From: a virus
Length of the DNA stretch: 41,710 nucleotides
Direction: 5' to 3' (one strand)
Virus record (IMG/VR): IMGVR_UViG_3300009512_000024
Coordinates: 1 to 41,710 of that record
Both the position numbers and the translations under genes were made by a program. The notes below the pieces were generated by a model, which was not told the DNA's origin, made no database searches, and worked only from the letters and a program-made list of their open reading frames with translations. Of the stretch, positions 16,001 to 25,303 are shown in pieces. Position 1 is the first letter of the stretch, and the number at the start of each line of letters is the position of its first letter.

Positions 16001-16974
16001 TTAAATCCAACAGTAACATCAACCTCTACTCGGTTATTTAATGCGGATCCTATTTTTAATACATCAGCGCCAATACTGATTGTTCTAGAACCTTCCGGTA
16101 ATCTTACAACTACAGAGTTAGTACTACTATCAATTTGGGTTACTGTATATCTAGTATCAATCGGCGCAGATACAACTTCTAAACTATCACCAACTTTAAG
16201 TTGTATAGTATCAGCAAAATCAGCCTCTGAATCTGTATAAAATATTTTATTAAGTTTATATAGCTTTTGTATTACTGTTTGCTCTACACCATTCACAGTC
16301 TCTGTTATGCTTTCTTCTCCTATTCTTAATACACTAAACTTACCAGAAAATCTTTTATCTCTAGGTGGCAAATCTACAACAGCTTCATCTAAAACATATG
16401 AAATATTCTTTTCAACAATTTGTTGTAAAAATGTAGAATATACAATATCAGCAGTTCCATTATATTGATTCTCAAAGAAATTAATTTTACTTTGTGAATT
16501 TGTGTCTAAAATATATCTCTGTACAATTGCTCTTTCAGTATCAATAGGTGCTTGTCCTGTAATATCAAATGAAATGAAAAGCAAAGGATTAATTAATTCT
16601 TCAAAAAACCAATTAGGTTTAACATTAAACTCGTTTATAGAATTCATTGAAGTTACGTCCAATGCTTCTGTTGGTAATTTTGCTAAAACCAATTTTCTAA
16701 ATGTACCATCAGGTAATCTTATTGAACTATTAGAATCATTAAAATTAGTAAGGGTATTAATGTTAGTATTTAAACGATCAACTGAGTTTTTAAGAAATCC
16801 AAAACTTGGAATAGTAATCCTAGCATTAGTTCCATCATTGTTTTGAATGTTAACAGTTACAGAGTCTCTACTCGAAGTAATTGCTTGATTAACTTTCTCA
16901 AAGCTCTCCAGCGAATTGTTAAAGAGTCTTAACAGTTCTGGTAGCAAAGTTTGTATTGAATTATTTTCAGCCAT
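13093..16974 (-). CDS. Giant structural protein with FN3-like domain (1293 aa)
   Basis: The 1293-residue protein begins MAENNSIQTLLPELLRLFNN, an N-terminal helical segment. A coiled coil spans about residues 425-495 (LKDLNNQKNTIQSTLTELDT). A fibronectin-III-like region follows at about 505-650: KYRVRGFW, then FQYRYRYLSADG and later QVEIQVKSISEAGWPS, the pattern of strands C, E and F. The C-terminal half is beta-rich and low in charge. There is no signal peptide. FN3-type modules are common on phage tails and baseplates, where they may bind surface glycans. It sits between the 705-aa and 1559-aa structural genes in the peripheral baseplate run. The structural role is solid from context; the exact position in the virion is unknown. 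Confidence 0.6.
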   Translation of the reverse strand: MAENNSIQTLLPELLRLFNNSLESFEKVNQAITSSRDSVTVNIQNNDGTNARITIPSFGFLKNSVDRLNTNINTLTNFNDSNSSIRLPDGTFRKLVLAKLPTEALDVTSMNSINEFNVKPNWFFEELINPLLFISFDITGQAPIDTERAIVQRYILDTNSQSKINFFENQYNGTADIVYSTFLQQIVEKNISYVLDEAVVDLPPRDKRFSGKFSVLRIGEESITETVNGVEQTVIQKLYKLNKIFYTDSEADFADTIQLKVGDSLEVVSAPIDTRYTVTQIDSSTNSVVVRLPEGSRTISIGADVLKIGSALNNRVEVDVTVGFNERCVTFIKPIDPDSKIPAVNWSPGSGFYTNDLNTIDTSGNQQTLADYYQQNAVDFGRYLLSFAQDKIPTSREGLTPNAPVLSADDFSVSLINGQVSNSDAIIQLKDLNNQKNTIQSTLTELDTAIAQSRTKIQTTNYSTEVERDADRNALQGLITERASQTKLYSSVVTEIDASASDNSVSSVTPKYRVRGFWAMPNEKSAPETGVQDIIKFQYRYRYLSADGAANQVKQFSYTDGSGTSQGAFSNYVIVNSVLRPRVKNAITGLYEWIAIDDDNADSVNINQLDIPIRKGEQVEIQVKSISEAGWPSNPLESQYSPAIRVEFPADLSSDSALESILAQNQEDLAKVALEEDLEAKGINTHLSSSFIANETYFAHSSPVIASGFLSENQTPIDLFSKLTEMQNQLDLFAEILNNAQGEMSTTLIDDGGNTYNLRQNSVTNIFAGFYSQEVAGLDDPRGAIISKTYFINIANVSQTALQLVARITGSRIRMVKQSENPGSYSPSDTGALNNGSTILPATYPWLDNAAENQRNARATYRSDDVDYNTIRKYDLTPLLLTNPSVTTATKYGQTISLPPFQSTQNKNQYLYSRFSDVSNDANFYSYINPSSNYSINLDTTENLYNATSNTGLAAPTTEFIWGGGFLPDGTPTTTAAYPTTDDVVQVSIAHPSLTNYTAYRNAYIALTNDTETLPASIPAGGIDCTTGNGVTAGIGTAGVMFRQSKFAPLKSSETFGQQQAIYLNENVTRLQAFALTLPVIAFDTSQLLQASPSLTLPALSNLWDSNAGNVGYVNYARNAKTSFDSFDQYTLGKQSCGSYLFISADSHENIQVDGDSIQSLETIQFGQQNSVSIPLVFQYRMTDYFGVTSGTGLGNIAGDSTGSTVNLTYAKKIGFDIFPINSEAIQFDILVSAKYRSDRLSIDNFPKATVTKGLNDLEKVIAGLRPSLNQTVISTSDRIGGSSQSFTGIQNA

Positions 16975-16997
16975 TATCTAGGTTTCGATTTTATTAT

Positions 16998-19115
16998 TTA
17001 TTTAACTATATCATAGACAAAAGTTAATACTCCTTGTTCTGTACAAATCAAATCAATGATTGGAATACTACTTAAATCTGTATTTGGTATAGTGGCAGCT
17101 AATTTTCCGTATGAGCCATTATTTAATCTGCCTAATGCATCAGTATATAATCTTATATTTCTTGATCCTATAAGAAGAGTATTATTAAAGGTTAATCTCA
17201 TAGTTTGCCCAGTTCTCCACTGAGTGTCTGTATCATTAATATAAATATCTAAATTTCCACCGGCAGTATTTATAGTATCTAATCTTAACATTTGAGTATA
17301 TGTACCTAAGTCTGTAAATACCTGAGGGCTTACAACATTTAAGTTAAGTGGATTAATAGCTGTTATTTGAATATCACTACTATTTAATGGTACCATTAAA
17401 TTATATGCTTGTACATTATTTGATACTTGTATCTGATTAGGTGTGTTAGTATTAATTGTAATACCAGTACCTTGTCTTACAACATCTGTATTATATTGCA
17501 ATGTTTCTGTAACAGTACCATTTGCTAATGCTTGTATTTCATCTGAATTTTTTGAAATAAGATCTAGTAATGTAGTGCTACTAGCAAAAGCTAAAGATGC
17601 ATTATCAACTTGTGTTTGTAAATTATTAATTTGTGATTGTAAAAAAGCAGATGTACTAACAGAGTTTAACGTATTTTCAACTGCTGCTAATCTAATTTCA
17701 ATGTTAGCTAACTCTACTTGTTGTCTTTGGAAGATTTGAGCCGATGTTTGCAACTGAGCAGATGCATCAGAGAAAAGACCCATTGAAAAAGTATTATAAT
17801 CATTTATGATTGTATCAATACCAGCACTTCCTGGGGAAGCATCAAATCTTAAATTAATTTTAAAACCATAACTATTACCGTTTTGGCCAGTAGTTAGGTT
17901 AGGCTTGTATTTTGGATATCTTTGAATATAACCACCAGATGGTGTTGCTGTTACATTATCTAATAATAAGATACCGTATAGGTTTGTAGTTGTTTTAGTT
18001 GAGTCACTTAAATCAACCATATCATAATAAACTAATACTGAATTAAATTCAAATGTTTCAGATAAAGCAGTACCGTTAAATTGTGGTATTGTACTTATAG
18101 ATGCATCAGTTACAATCTGTTGATAATCATTAGCATCAAAATCTACACTGATCCCATCTAATTGACTTCTTTCATATGCCGAACCATCATAAGTACCTGG
18201 GTTATTGTAATCAGCAGCATATTTTACAATAGGAACATTTAATGCACTTGTAAAAGTTGTAGGTTCAGTAAAGTATGCATTAGTAATAGGGCTTGTTACA
18301 CCAGGACCTAATCCCATCCAATCGGCAGCAGGATCTGTATAACCTGCAGAGTTTAAGCCTTGTAGTTGATCATCATAATCATAAAATGCCTTAATGTTTA
18401 ATCCTTGTGGGTGTACAGTAGCAGCAGTTCTTCCAAGTATAAATTCACTTGTACCTTGTATTGTTAATCCTGGTTGGTAGTTCGTATCAGAAACTGAATT
18501 AAAGAGGATTGTAGGAGTATTACCTACTTCTGTTGGTACATTAATATACAACTCAGTATAAGCCTCTCCGGCTTTATCTACATTATTTACAATATCAATT
18601 GCACCTATATACTTTACAACTGGTCTATATTCCCTAGTACCTGATAAGCTTTGATCTTCTTCAACAAATCTCGGTGTTGTTACACTACCAGCCTTTTCTA
18701 AAACAGTAGCCTCTCGGAACCTCATTGCTCCAGTTTCTTTTAACCACTTAAAAAATACTCTTTCAGTTACTGTTAGGTTAGTTGTATTATCATAACCAGC
18801 ATCACTAATAATCATCTCTTCTATATTTAACATATAGTTTTGAAGACTCTGTGTAAAGTTAACATTAGGATCTGATGAAATAGCAGCATTTTGAATTGCG
18901 CCATCAATCGTATCATATTGCATATAATTTTGATAATTACCAAAATTTAAAGGTAAGCTATCCATGTCTGGTAGATCTAGAAGCACAAACCTAGAAAAGA
19001 CCAATTTAAGATCATCATTATTGAGAGTCCTAGAGAGGTCTTTTGCAGAAGAAGAGAACGTATAAAAAGTTCCACCGTCTGCTTGTGGTGTTTTAATTAA
19101 GGGCGTTGTTGCCAT
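16998..19115 (-). CDS. Baseplate-associated structural protein with central coiled coil (705 aa)
   Basis: The protein starts MATTPLIKTPQADGGTFYTF and has a conserved-looking N-terminal domain with DLKLVFSRFVLLDLPDMDS and VFFKWLKETGAMRFREA. A coiled coil lies at about residues 440-525 (VELANIEIRLAAVENTLNS and on). The C-terminal domain is beta-rich and ends in LICTEQGVLTFVYDIVK. The layout of an attachment head, a trimeric stalk and a distal beta domain suggests a short fibre or a peripheral wedge protein. T4 gp8-gp11 occupy this genomic place after gp7, but I see no direct sequence match to them. It follows the 217-aa fibre by 22 bases. Coding is certain; the role is inferred from architecture and neighbours. 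Confidence 0.55.
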   Translation of the reverse strand: MATTPLIKTPQADGGTFYTFSSSAKDLSRTLNNDDLKLVFSRFVLLDLPDMDSLPLNFGNYQNYMQYDTIDGAIQNAAISSDPNVNFTQSLQNYMLNIEEMIISDAGYDNTTNLTVTERVFFKWLKETGAMRFREATVLEKAGSVTTPRFVEEDQSLSGTREYRPVVKYIGAIDIVNNVDKAGEAYTELYINVPTEVGNTPTILFNSVSDTNYQPGLTIQGTSEFILGRTAATVHPQGLNIKAFYDYDDQLQGLNSAGYTDPAADWMGLGPGVTSPITNAYFTEPTTFTSALNVPIVKYAADYNNPGTYDGSAYERSQLDGISVDFDANDYQQIVTDASISTIPQFNGTALSETFEFNSVLVYYDMVDLSDSTKTTTNLYGILLLDNVTATPSGGYIQRYPKYKPNLTTGQNGNSYGFKINLRFDASPGSAGIDTIINDYNTFSMGLFSDASAQLQTSAQIFQRQQVELANIEIRLAAVENTLNSVSTSAFLQSQINNLQTQVDNASLAFASSTTLLDLISKNSDEIQALANGTVTETLQYNTDVVRQGTGITINTNTPNQIQVSNNVQAYNLMVPLNSSDIQITAINPLNLNVVSPQVFTDLGTYTQMLRLDTINTAGGNLDIYINDTDTQWRTGQTMRLTFNNTLLIGSRNIRLYTDALGRLNNGSYGKLAATIPNTDLSSIPIIDLICTEQGVLTFVYDIVK

Positions 19116-19137
19116 GTATAGTTTTTATCTTTATTAT

Positions 19138-19791
19138 TTATGCAATTACTATTGATCCAGCACTACCAACAAGATACCAAACCGGTATTCCTGCTCCATT
19201 ATTAATAGCTAAGAACGTTACTGTTTCTCCTATTGCATTTAATGTAACACTTGGTGAAACACCGCCTGCTGGTAATACTAGATTACCTGCATTACCAATA
19301 ATTTTTACTGGTTGAGTTCCTACTGTATATGCAAAAACAATTTCTTGTCCTATACTTCCACTAAATAATTGAAGTGTTAAAGTTTGTGCTGCATCAGTAT
19401 TACCAATCCTATACATAGTAGACGGTGGAATCGCACTTGCAGTACCAACATTAATTGTTGCTGGCATACTCTGCCCTGTGTTATCCAATGTAGTTACATT
19501 AGTATTATTTTTAAATATACCTCCACCTGTCATGGTAAGATTGCCTGTCATTCTAACATTTGTTAAAATATCGAATGTAGTAGCATTAATATCTAACAAT
19601 ATAGTGCTTAAACCTACACGCAAAGCTTCTGTTGAAACATTGGTTAGGTTAGTGATAGTACCTGCAGCTGGTGCAAAATATACCTCCATTGCATTAATCT
19701 CACTTGCGAGAACATTAAAGTTATCATTAATGACTAGTCTTGATCCTGATAAGGAATCCGTTCCTAAAATTTCTGTTACGCTAATTGCCAT
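19138..19791 (-). CDS. Short tail fibre or spike protein (217 aa)
   Basis: The N-terminus reads AISVTEILGTDSLSGSRLVI, then NDNFNVLASEINAME. It parallels the start of the 878-aa fibre (ITIQEIIASDTISQ, then TNFNFDQLLLNGG), so both may dock on the baseplate by the same module. The middle is repetitive and beta-helical in character (INATTFDILTNVRMTGNLTM). The C-terminal third (about 150-217) forms regular strands, with VKIIGNAGNLVLPAGGVSP and GETVTFLAINNGAGIPVWYL, a pattern common in head or tail fibre tips. Its start overlaps the end of the gp7-like gene by 11 bases. It is likely a trimeric short fibre; receptor or binding partner cannot be told. Confidence 0.6.
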   Translation of the reverse strand: MAISVTEILGTDSLSGSRLVINDNFNVLASEINAMEVYFAPAAGTITNLTNVSTEALRVGLSTILLDINATTFDILTNVRMTGNLTMTGGGIFKNNTNVTTLDNTGQSMPATINVGTASAIPPSTMYRIGNTDAAQTLTLQLFSGSIGQEIVFAYTVGTQPVKIIGNAGNLVLPAGGVSPSVTLNAIGETVTFLAINNGAGIPVWYLVGSAGSIVIA

Positions 19792-22700
19792 TTTGTTTTG
19801 TTTGTTTTATATTTAAGATATTTCTATCTTTTTTGTATTTATTCCCATTCGTATCTGTAAGTTCTAATGATATCATATACTTTCCTGGGTCTTTAAAAAG
19901 ATATGTTAGATACTTGCTTTCAAAATATATATCAGCCACTGACGAGTTAGTAGTATTAGATATAGTCCACTTAGGATTTGTTTTACCAACTATCTTACAT
20001 TTATCATAGACAAACATTGCCCATGTCATTGGTGGTAGTGTTTTACCATTATTAATAAATTTAGCAGTACTCCACGTTGGATTGCTTGATACACTTTGGC
20101 TTGTTTTATAAACTATGCTTACACAACCAGCACTTCCGGTTGCAGTTGAACAAACTCTTTCACCGTTTACATTTACCATATCAACAAATTTAAAATCACC
20201 AAATACACCAGTGTATCTTGCAACAGCCTGTACATATACAGCATTACTTTGTGCATTTAATACTAAGTTATAAATGTACTTATTAATTATAGAATTAGTA
20301 CTAACATTAAGTTGAGCTACTGCTTTAGCTAATGTGTCTGTTGTTGAATCAAAAAAGTGAGTAGCTGAAATACCTTTTTGATCTATTATTTTTAAATATG
20401 AATTTGCTACTACTTCATTAAATTCAAAAAATGCAGGAGTATCACCAGTCGTAGCTGTCATATCCCACCATAAGTGATATGCATTATTCCAATTTGTAAA
20501 TTTATCACCTAAATTTTTCCATTGATATGGTCCACTAAAACTAACAGCTCCACTGTTTTGATAATTCATTAATTGAAAATCAGTATTTGTTCCAATACCA
20601 AAATTATTTAAGATTGCGTTAACTCTGTCTAATGATTCATATAAACTTGGAGTTTCTTCATCCCATGTACATGACGGTTCAATTGGAAGATTCCATAAAG
20701 AACCATAATTATTCCATGTATACTTACCTTCATTATCCCAATTATAGATTAGTTTTCTAGATTGGTACCAACCAGAATATTCAACCTCTTTTTCATCTAC
20801 ACATATAGCAGATCTTTTTTCAGTTGATGATACATTATTATATACATCAAACAATTTCATTTCTACATTATAATTACCAACATAAGGTAATGTTATAGGA
20901 TAAGTTCCAAATGTTCCAATTGCACCTCTTATGTTAAAATAATAAGCAGGAGATACATCCGTAGCATCTTTAGTAATAGTCCATTCAATTTCTGTAAAAT
21001 TACCAGAACCTATACCATTCCATGTAAATAATATTTCTCCAGGCAATTGTGTTGCTGTAAAGCGACCACCAAATTGACTATTTGCTAAAACAACAGAAGG
21101 CACAAATCTATTAACATCATTACCATAAGCTCTAATACATGGACCAAAGTCATTATCAGTTTGTGTAAAATCAAAGAATATCCAAGGATCAGTATTAGCT
21201 GATCTTTTAACAAGTATTTGATTAAATAATGAAGTAGTCACTTGAAGTACAGTTTCTCCTACAGCTACAGTATGACTTACTGATGTTGATGTTGCTCTAT
21301 CTGTTATTGCATAAACATCTCCAGTAGATATACCTTGTACATTAAAATCAAATGTAAAGAAATCATTAGCATTACTTAGTTGATTCCATGTACTATTAAC
21401 AGTATCCCATGTTAAAGTATTAAAGCTATCATTAGTTAATGTTACTAATGCTCCTGCTCCAACACCTGGTTGGTCTGGTAAACTTTTTGATGATTCACCT
21501 GAAACCTCATTAGCAAGTGTTCTATTTAAATTTGGTGCATATCTTGAAAAGTATGCAGCATATACCCCAGCAACAGATGCAATTGTAACACTACTACCAT
21601 TTTGCAATGCACCTAATACACTATTAGGATCTGGTCCAATTGGTGGTTCTGGTATAATTTGTCCTGGACTATATGGTCCCATTACTAAATTTTGACCAAC
21701 TGAAACATTACCTTTAGTAAGAGGCCCAACATAAGCATTATTAAAATTAATAATTGCCTGTGCAATAGCAGCTGCTTGTGCATTTGCTGGTAAAGGTTGT
21801 TGTAATGGTCCAATAACAATACATGGATCATTTATTATAGCTGTATTAACTTTAGCCGCTTGCGCTAAACAAAATGAATTAAATCTTCTAAGATCTTCTA
21901 AATAAGTACATGAGCTCGGTGAAACTTTAAAATCTGTATTAATACCAACTTTAGCAACCGTTGCTAAATTTCTACTTACTGTATTTGTTACTTCTAGTAA
22001 ACCAAAGAAATCAGCTTCTGCTGTAATACCTTTGATGTGAGCATTGAGTGGAAGATATTCATTTTCTAATTTTCTTTTTAAACCAAATAGTTTAATTAAT
22101 ATTTCCTCAATTGTAAAATCCTGTAATTCTTCTGTCTTTGGTAAATCCTCATCTGTAAATTTACCTGGTGTTATTTTATTAATTCTATAAATAAGACTAA
22201 ACATACTAGTCTTCCTAAAGTTTTTATTAGGTAAAGTTATATTCTTATCATCAAATTGCACAGTAGGAGAAAATAAATCTACAGTATTACTTTGGATATA
22301 ATTACCAAATTGAGGAGAATTTGCATTTACATTTTTCCAAAATTCTTTAAGCTTAAGATTATCATAACCAAAAAACTTAATAGCATTTATTAAACCTTTA
22401 TATGATCCTATGAAGGGGTATATGTTACTACCTTCCATCATAATCTCTTTACGCTTAAGATTAATCTCTACATAATCAGGTAATGCTTCTTTTAAATTTG
22501 TATCTCTAAATACTGTACTGTCAGATGCTATAACATTATAACCCATATTCTGAGTCATGACTCTTAATCTTTCATCCTCTTCAATACTTTCTGCATAAAC
22601 AGTAAATTTACCAATTACATTGTTTGTACACTTATCGGTAATTTCTAATGTTCTTTTATATGTATTTTCATTTTCTGAAGAAAAAGCTAAATTTACTTGT

Positions 22701-23155
22701 AAAGCAATAGATCTGATCTCATCTGTGGCAATAAAACTTTTACCTGTTATAGGATCTGTATATTCTGTTTGATTAGCATCATAATCTATTGGAATTGTTA
22801 GCCTAGTATATTTTACTAATGGTGGTCCGTCAGGTTCTTGTGTTAATGCAGACTGTGTGCCATCATTAAAATTCCTATCAAACTGAAAAAGAAATATTTT
22901 ATCTGGTGTTTCAGTTTCCCACTCAGCATCCCAATCACAGTTATTAGTTGTTGTATGAGGATATCCATATTCTAAGGCTTGCGTTGTTTTATTAAACATT
23001 TTTTGTAAAATGAATAATTGACCTACTTCAAATAAATCTATGGAAACTTGGGGTAAAAATATGTCACCAGACCACATGTCAGTGGTGCTGTCATATTTCA
23101 TATTATAGTTCTTTCCTTCTTTATCAAAAAAGGCTAAATTTTGCCAGAGACTCAC
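19781..23155 (-). CDS. gp7-like baseplate wedge protein with PKD-like domains
   Basis: The 1124-residue protein lies just downstream of the gp6-like gene, where T4 has gp7 (1032 aa). The region around residues 220-390 has LPDYVEINLKRKEIMM, then YKGLINAIKFFGYDNLKLKE and LIKLFGLKRKLENEYLPL. Tail-protein-I-like segments of wedge proteins look like this. The C-terminal half carries two PKD/Ig-like modules: one ends in GNYNVEMKLFDVYNNVSS, the other, at the very C-terminus, in PGKYMISLELTDTNGNKY. Four WxxxG/W-rich stretches between them suggest packed beta domains. gp7 links the inner wedge to the outer baseplate. Synteny, length and the central segment support the call, but sequence identity to T4 gp7 is not evident by eye. 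Confidence 0.55.
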   Translation of the reverse strand: MSLWQNLAFFDKEGKNYNMKYDSTTDMWSGDIFLPQVSIDLFEVGQLFILQKMFNKTTQALEYGYPHTTTNNCDWDAEWETETPDKIFLFQFDRNFNDGTQSALTQEPDGPPLVKYTRLTIPIDYDANQTEYTDPITGKSFIATDEIRSIALQVNLAFSSENENTYKRTLEITDKCTNNVIGKFTVYAESIEEDERLRVMTQNMGYNVIASDSTVFRDTNLKEALPDYVEINLKRKEIMMEGSNIYPFIGSYKGLINAIKFFGYDNLKLKEFWKNVNANSPQFGNYIQSNTVDLFSPTVQFDDKNITLPNKNFRKTSMFSLIYRINKITPGKFTDEDLPKTEELQDFTIEEILIKLFGLKRKLENEYLPLNAHIKGITAEADFFGLLEVTNTVSRNLATVAKVGINTDFKVSPSSCTYLEDLRRFNSFCLAQAAKVNTAIINDPCIVIGPLQQPLPANAQAAAIAQAIINFNNAYVGPLTKGNVSVGQNLVMGPYSPGQIIPEPPIGPDPNSVLGALQNGSSVTIASVAGVYAAYFSRYAPNLNRTLANEVSGESSKSLPDQPGVGAGALVTLTNDSFNTLTWDTVNSTWNQLSNANDFFTFDFNVQGISTGDVYAITDRATSTSVSHTVAVGETVLQVTTSLFNQILVKRSANTDPWIFFDFTQTDNDFGPCIRAYGNDVNRFVPSVVLANSQFGGRFTATQLPGEILFTWNGIGSGNFTEIEWTITKDATDVSPAYYFNIRGAIGTFGTYPITLPYVGNYNVEMKLFDVYNNVSSTEKRSAICVDEKEVEYSGWYQSRKLIYNWDNEGKYTWNNYGSLWNLPIEPSCTWDEETPSLYESLDRVNAILNNFGIGTNTDFQLMNYQNSGAVSFSGPYQWKNLGDKFTNWNNAYHLWWDMTATTGDTPAFFEFNEVVANSYLKIIDQKGISATHFFDSTTDTLAKAVAQLNVSTNSIINKYIYNLVLNAQSNAVYVQAVARYTGVFGDFKFVDMVNVNGERVCSTATGSAGCVSIVYKTSQSVSSNPTWSTAKFINNGKTLPPMTWAMFVYDKCKIVGKTNPKWTISNTTNSSVADIYFESKYLTYLFKDPGKYMISLELTDTNGNKYKKDRNILNIKQTKQNGN

Positions 23156-23162
23156 TATCTTA

Positions 23163-23432
23163 TTAATTTATTTTTTGATACCATTTAGGTACTGCAAAGT
23201 TATAAAAAATCCTTACATATTTAACTTTATTAATATAAAAAACCATAATAGGAGTTAAGTAATCCTCTAAGAATGTTTTAAGACGTGGATTTTTAAACAT
23301 ATAAGCAGACATTGTATTATTTAATAAATTTTTAGAATAATCATACCCTGTATTTTTTAACTCCCACCCTTCTTCATATGTTGCTCTATATAAGCTAGGA
23401 AATCCAGTTCTGTTATCTTTAATTGTTGCCAT
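23163..23432 (-). CDS. Small baseplate-cluster protein (89 aa), unknown
   Basis: An 89-residue protein wedged between the gp6-like gene (1 base upstream) and the gp7-like gene (7 bases downstream), so it is almost surely co-translated with them. It is aromatic-rich, especially Tyr (YRATYEEGWELKNTGYDY, then VFYINKVKYVRIFYNFAVP), and ends PKWYQKIN. It has no membrane segment. The tight spacing suggests a small wedge or hub accessory, analogous in position only to small T4 baseplate proteins. I do not recognise the family. Confidence 0.5.
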   Translation of the reverse strand: MATIKDNRTGFPSLYRATYEEGWELKNTGYDYSKNLLNNTMSAYMFKNPRLKTFLEDYLTPIMVFYINKVKYVRIFYNFAVPKWYQKIN

Positions 23433-23433
23433 A

Positions 23434-25290
23434 TTAATTTCCTTTTAATGTTTTAAGTGTTGGTGTGCTTACTAATCTTCCAGTATTTAAACCTGCAGAA
23501 TTTACACCAGTCGCAATTGTAGTACCTCTATTTCTTTGCGTTGAATTATATTTTTCTTGTTGTATTTTATTATAAAGATTATTTGCTATTCCTTCTTTAT
23601 AGAATACATTAAGAGAACTAATTTTGTTAGCTTCTGGTATTGGCTCATAGAAAGTTCCATTTCTATCTTTCCATCCACCTCTAATAATAGCTAAATCATT
23701 ATTCTCTATAACAACATCACCAAAACTATCTAAACCTAATTGTGGATCTTCATCTTTTTTCAATACTATTTTTTTATTCTCTATTAAGACTCTTTGATCA
23801 GTTATAGGATCTGTTCCATAAACAGGAATAAAATAAAAACCATTTCTAATAGCTTCTTCATTTCTTTGTGATATAAAGAATACATTTACAGAATCTATAC
23901 CTTCAACGTTTTCTACTATAGAAATTATATCTGATCTAGGAATCCTATCTCTTCTATTTACGTTTAAGAAATAGTCATCTAAATTTTTTCTTATTTCAAT
24001 TCTTATTTCATCTTTATTAAAATCTTCTAACCATCTAATAACAATATTCAGTGCATATTTTCTAATAACGGCATCAACTATTCTAGTTTCTGCTGTAACA
24101 ACTTGCCTACCGCTTTTGTTTAGGATCTCATAAGTCATTGCCTTTTCATCATCAGTCATAGTAAATTCTACCTCAGGTACACTAAAATAATCTACATCAC
24201 TAGTAATTTTCTTTTTTACATCAGGAATTAAAAATAAGTAAATAATATTATCATCATTTAAGTATTCATCATTCTTAGTATTGTAAGCATCTATAAAAGA
24301 CCAAAAATCATACTTACTTAAATAGTAAATATAATTATTAGGGTTTGCTAATACAAATGAATTACTTGCATATGGTGCAATTAATCTTGTAAATTGTGGA
24401 TCCTCAGAATCTGAACCAAAACCTGGATTCCTTGTAATATTAATTGATATGATTTCATTTAAATCTACATTTATACCAGAAGAGTCTGTTCCAAATGTTG
24501 AAAACTTCATATCTAATTGTTTTCCTCCAATATTCCCAGCATTACCTCTTGTCTTTATATATGTAATTCTAATTCTTGACCCTAATGCAGGTGGTAAACC
24601 AAATTGATTATTACCAAAGAACACACTTAATCCACCATTTACTCCAGTTTTAACCATTGCAGTCTTTTCACCGTTGTTCATATCATATAGTGAATCTACT
24701 AATTTCCATAATTGTCCATCAACAAAAACCTCAACTAAAAATTGATCAGTAGGTTCTTTTGTGGTTAAATTATAACTCTGTAATGCAAAACCAGTACCTG
24801 TAAATGATTGTTCATCCTTTTCGCCCTGTACTATTTCAACATCAACAAATGTTTTTGTGGTTTTATCTAATCTGATAAAATCTGAATTAAATCGTAAAAA
24901 ATATGTTAAACCATTTTGAGCGATTTCAAAACTTGCGCCGTTTATAATTTGTACATAATCCCCATTAACGAGGCTAGCAGCACTTGTATTTAAACGTAAT
25001 CCAATTATACCTCTTGATGATATTCCTCGTGTAGGATCATGACCAGTTAATCTAGACAATCCGTATATTGATTCTATATTTCTAGCTCTGGATATATTTA
25101 ATTCAGTAAGAGCAGCCTCTATGTAAAAGAATATCATTTCACCTAAATTTGAAACAACTGTTAATATTTGGCCAAACGGCGAGGCAGGTGTAAATACTTC
25201 AACTGCTTGATTGTATGTACGCTGCAGGTATTCAAACGAATCCTGGAATAGCTCGGTGGCACTTATTCTTGTTTTACTAAAAAATGACAT
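23434..25290 (-). CDS. 6: Baseplate wedge protein gp6-like (baseplate J family)
   Basis: The 618-residue protein (T4 gp6 is 660 aa) follows the gp25-like gene after 13 bases, the conserved gp25-gp6 order of contractile tails. Its start is helical, with FQDSFEYLQRTYNQAVEVF. The baseplate-J pattern follows: FGQILTVVSNLGEMIFFYIE, then ARNIESIYGLSRLTGHDPTR and GIIGLRLNTS. Further on come NGASFEIAQNGLTYFL-type beta-domain strands and IRITYIKTRGNAGNIGG. gp6 dimers form the inner ring of the baseplate and drive the switch to the contracted state. The C-terminal 120 residues carry a Lys/Asp-rich region and a polar tail, probably specific to this phage group. The family call is among the firmest here. 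Confidence 0.85.
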   Translation of the reverse strand: MSFFSKTRISATELFQDSFEYLQRTYNQAVEVFTPASPFGQILTVVSNLGEMIFFYIEAALTELNISRARNIESIYGLSRLTGHDPTRGISSRGIIGLRLNTSAASLVNGDYVQIINGASFEIAQNGLTYFLRFNSDFIRLDKTTKTFVDVEIVQGEKDEQSFTGTGFALQSYNLTTKEPTDQFLVEVFVDGQLWKLVDSLYDMNNGEKTAMVKTGVNGGLSVFFGNNQFGLPPALGSRIRITYIKTRGNAGNIGGKQLDMKFSTFGTDSSGINVDLNEIISINITRNPGFGSDSEDPQFTRLIAPYASNSFVLANPNNYIYYLSKYDFWSFIDAYNTKNDEYLNDDNIIYLFLIPDVKKKITSDVDYFSVPEVEFTMTDDEKAMTYEILNKSGRQVVTAETRIVDAVIRKYALNIVIRWLEDFNKDEIRIEIRKNLDDYFLNVNRRDRIPRSDIISIVENVEGIDSVNVFFISQRNEEAIRNGFYFIPVYGTDPITDQRVLIENKKIVLKKDEDPQLGLDSFGDVVIENNDLAIIRGGWKDRNGTFYEPIPEANKISSLNVFYKEGIANNLYNKIQQEKYNSTQRNRGTTIATGVNSAGLNTGRLVSTPTLKTLKGN

Positions 25291-25303
25291 TCAATTTCTT
25301 TTT

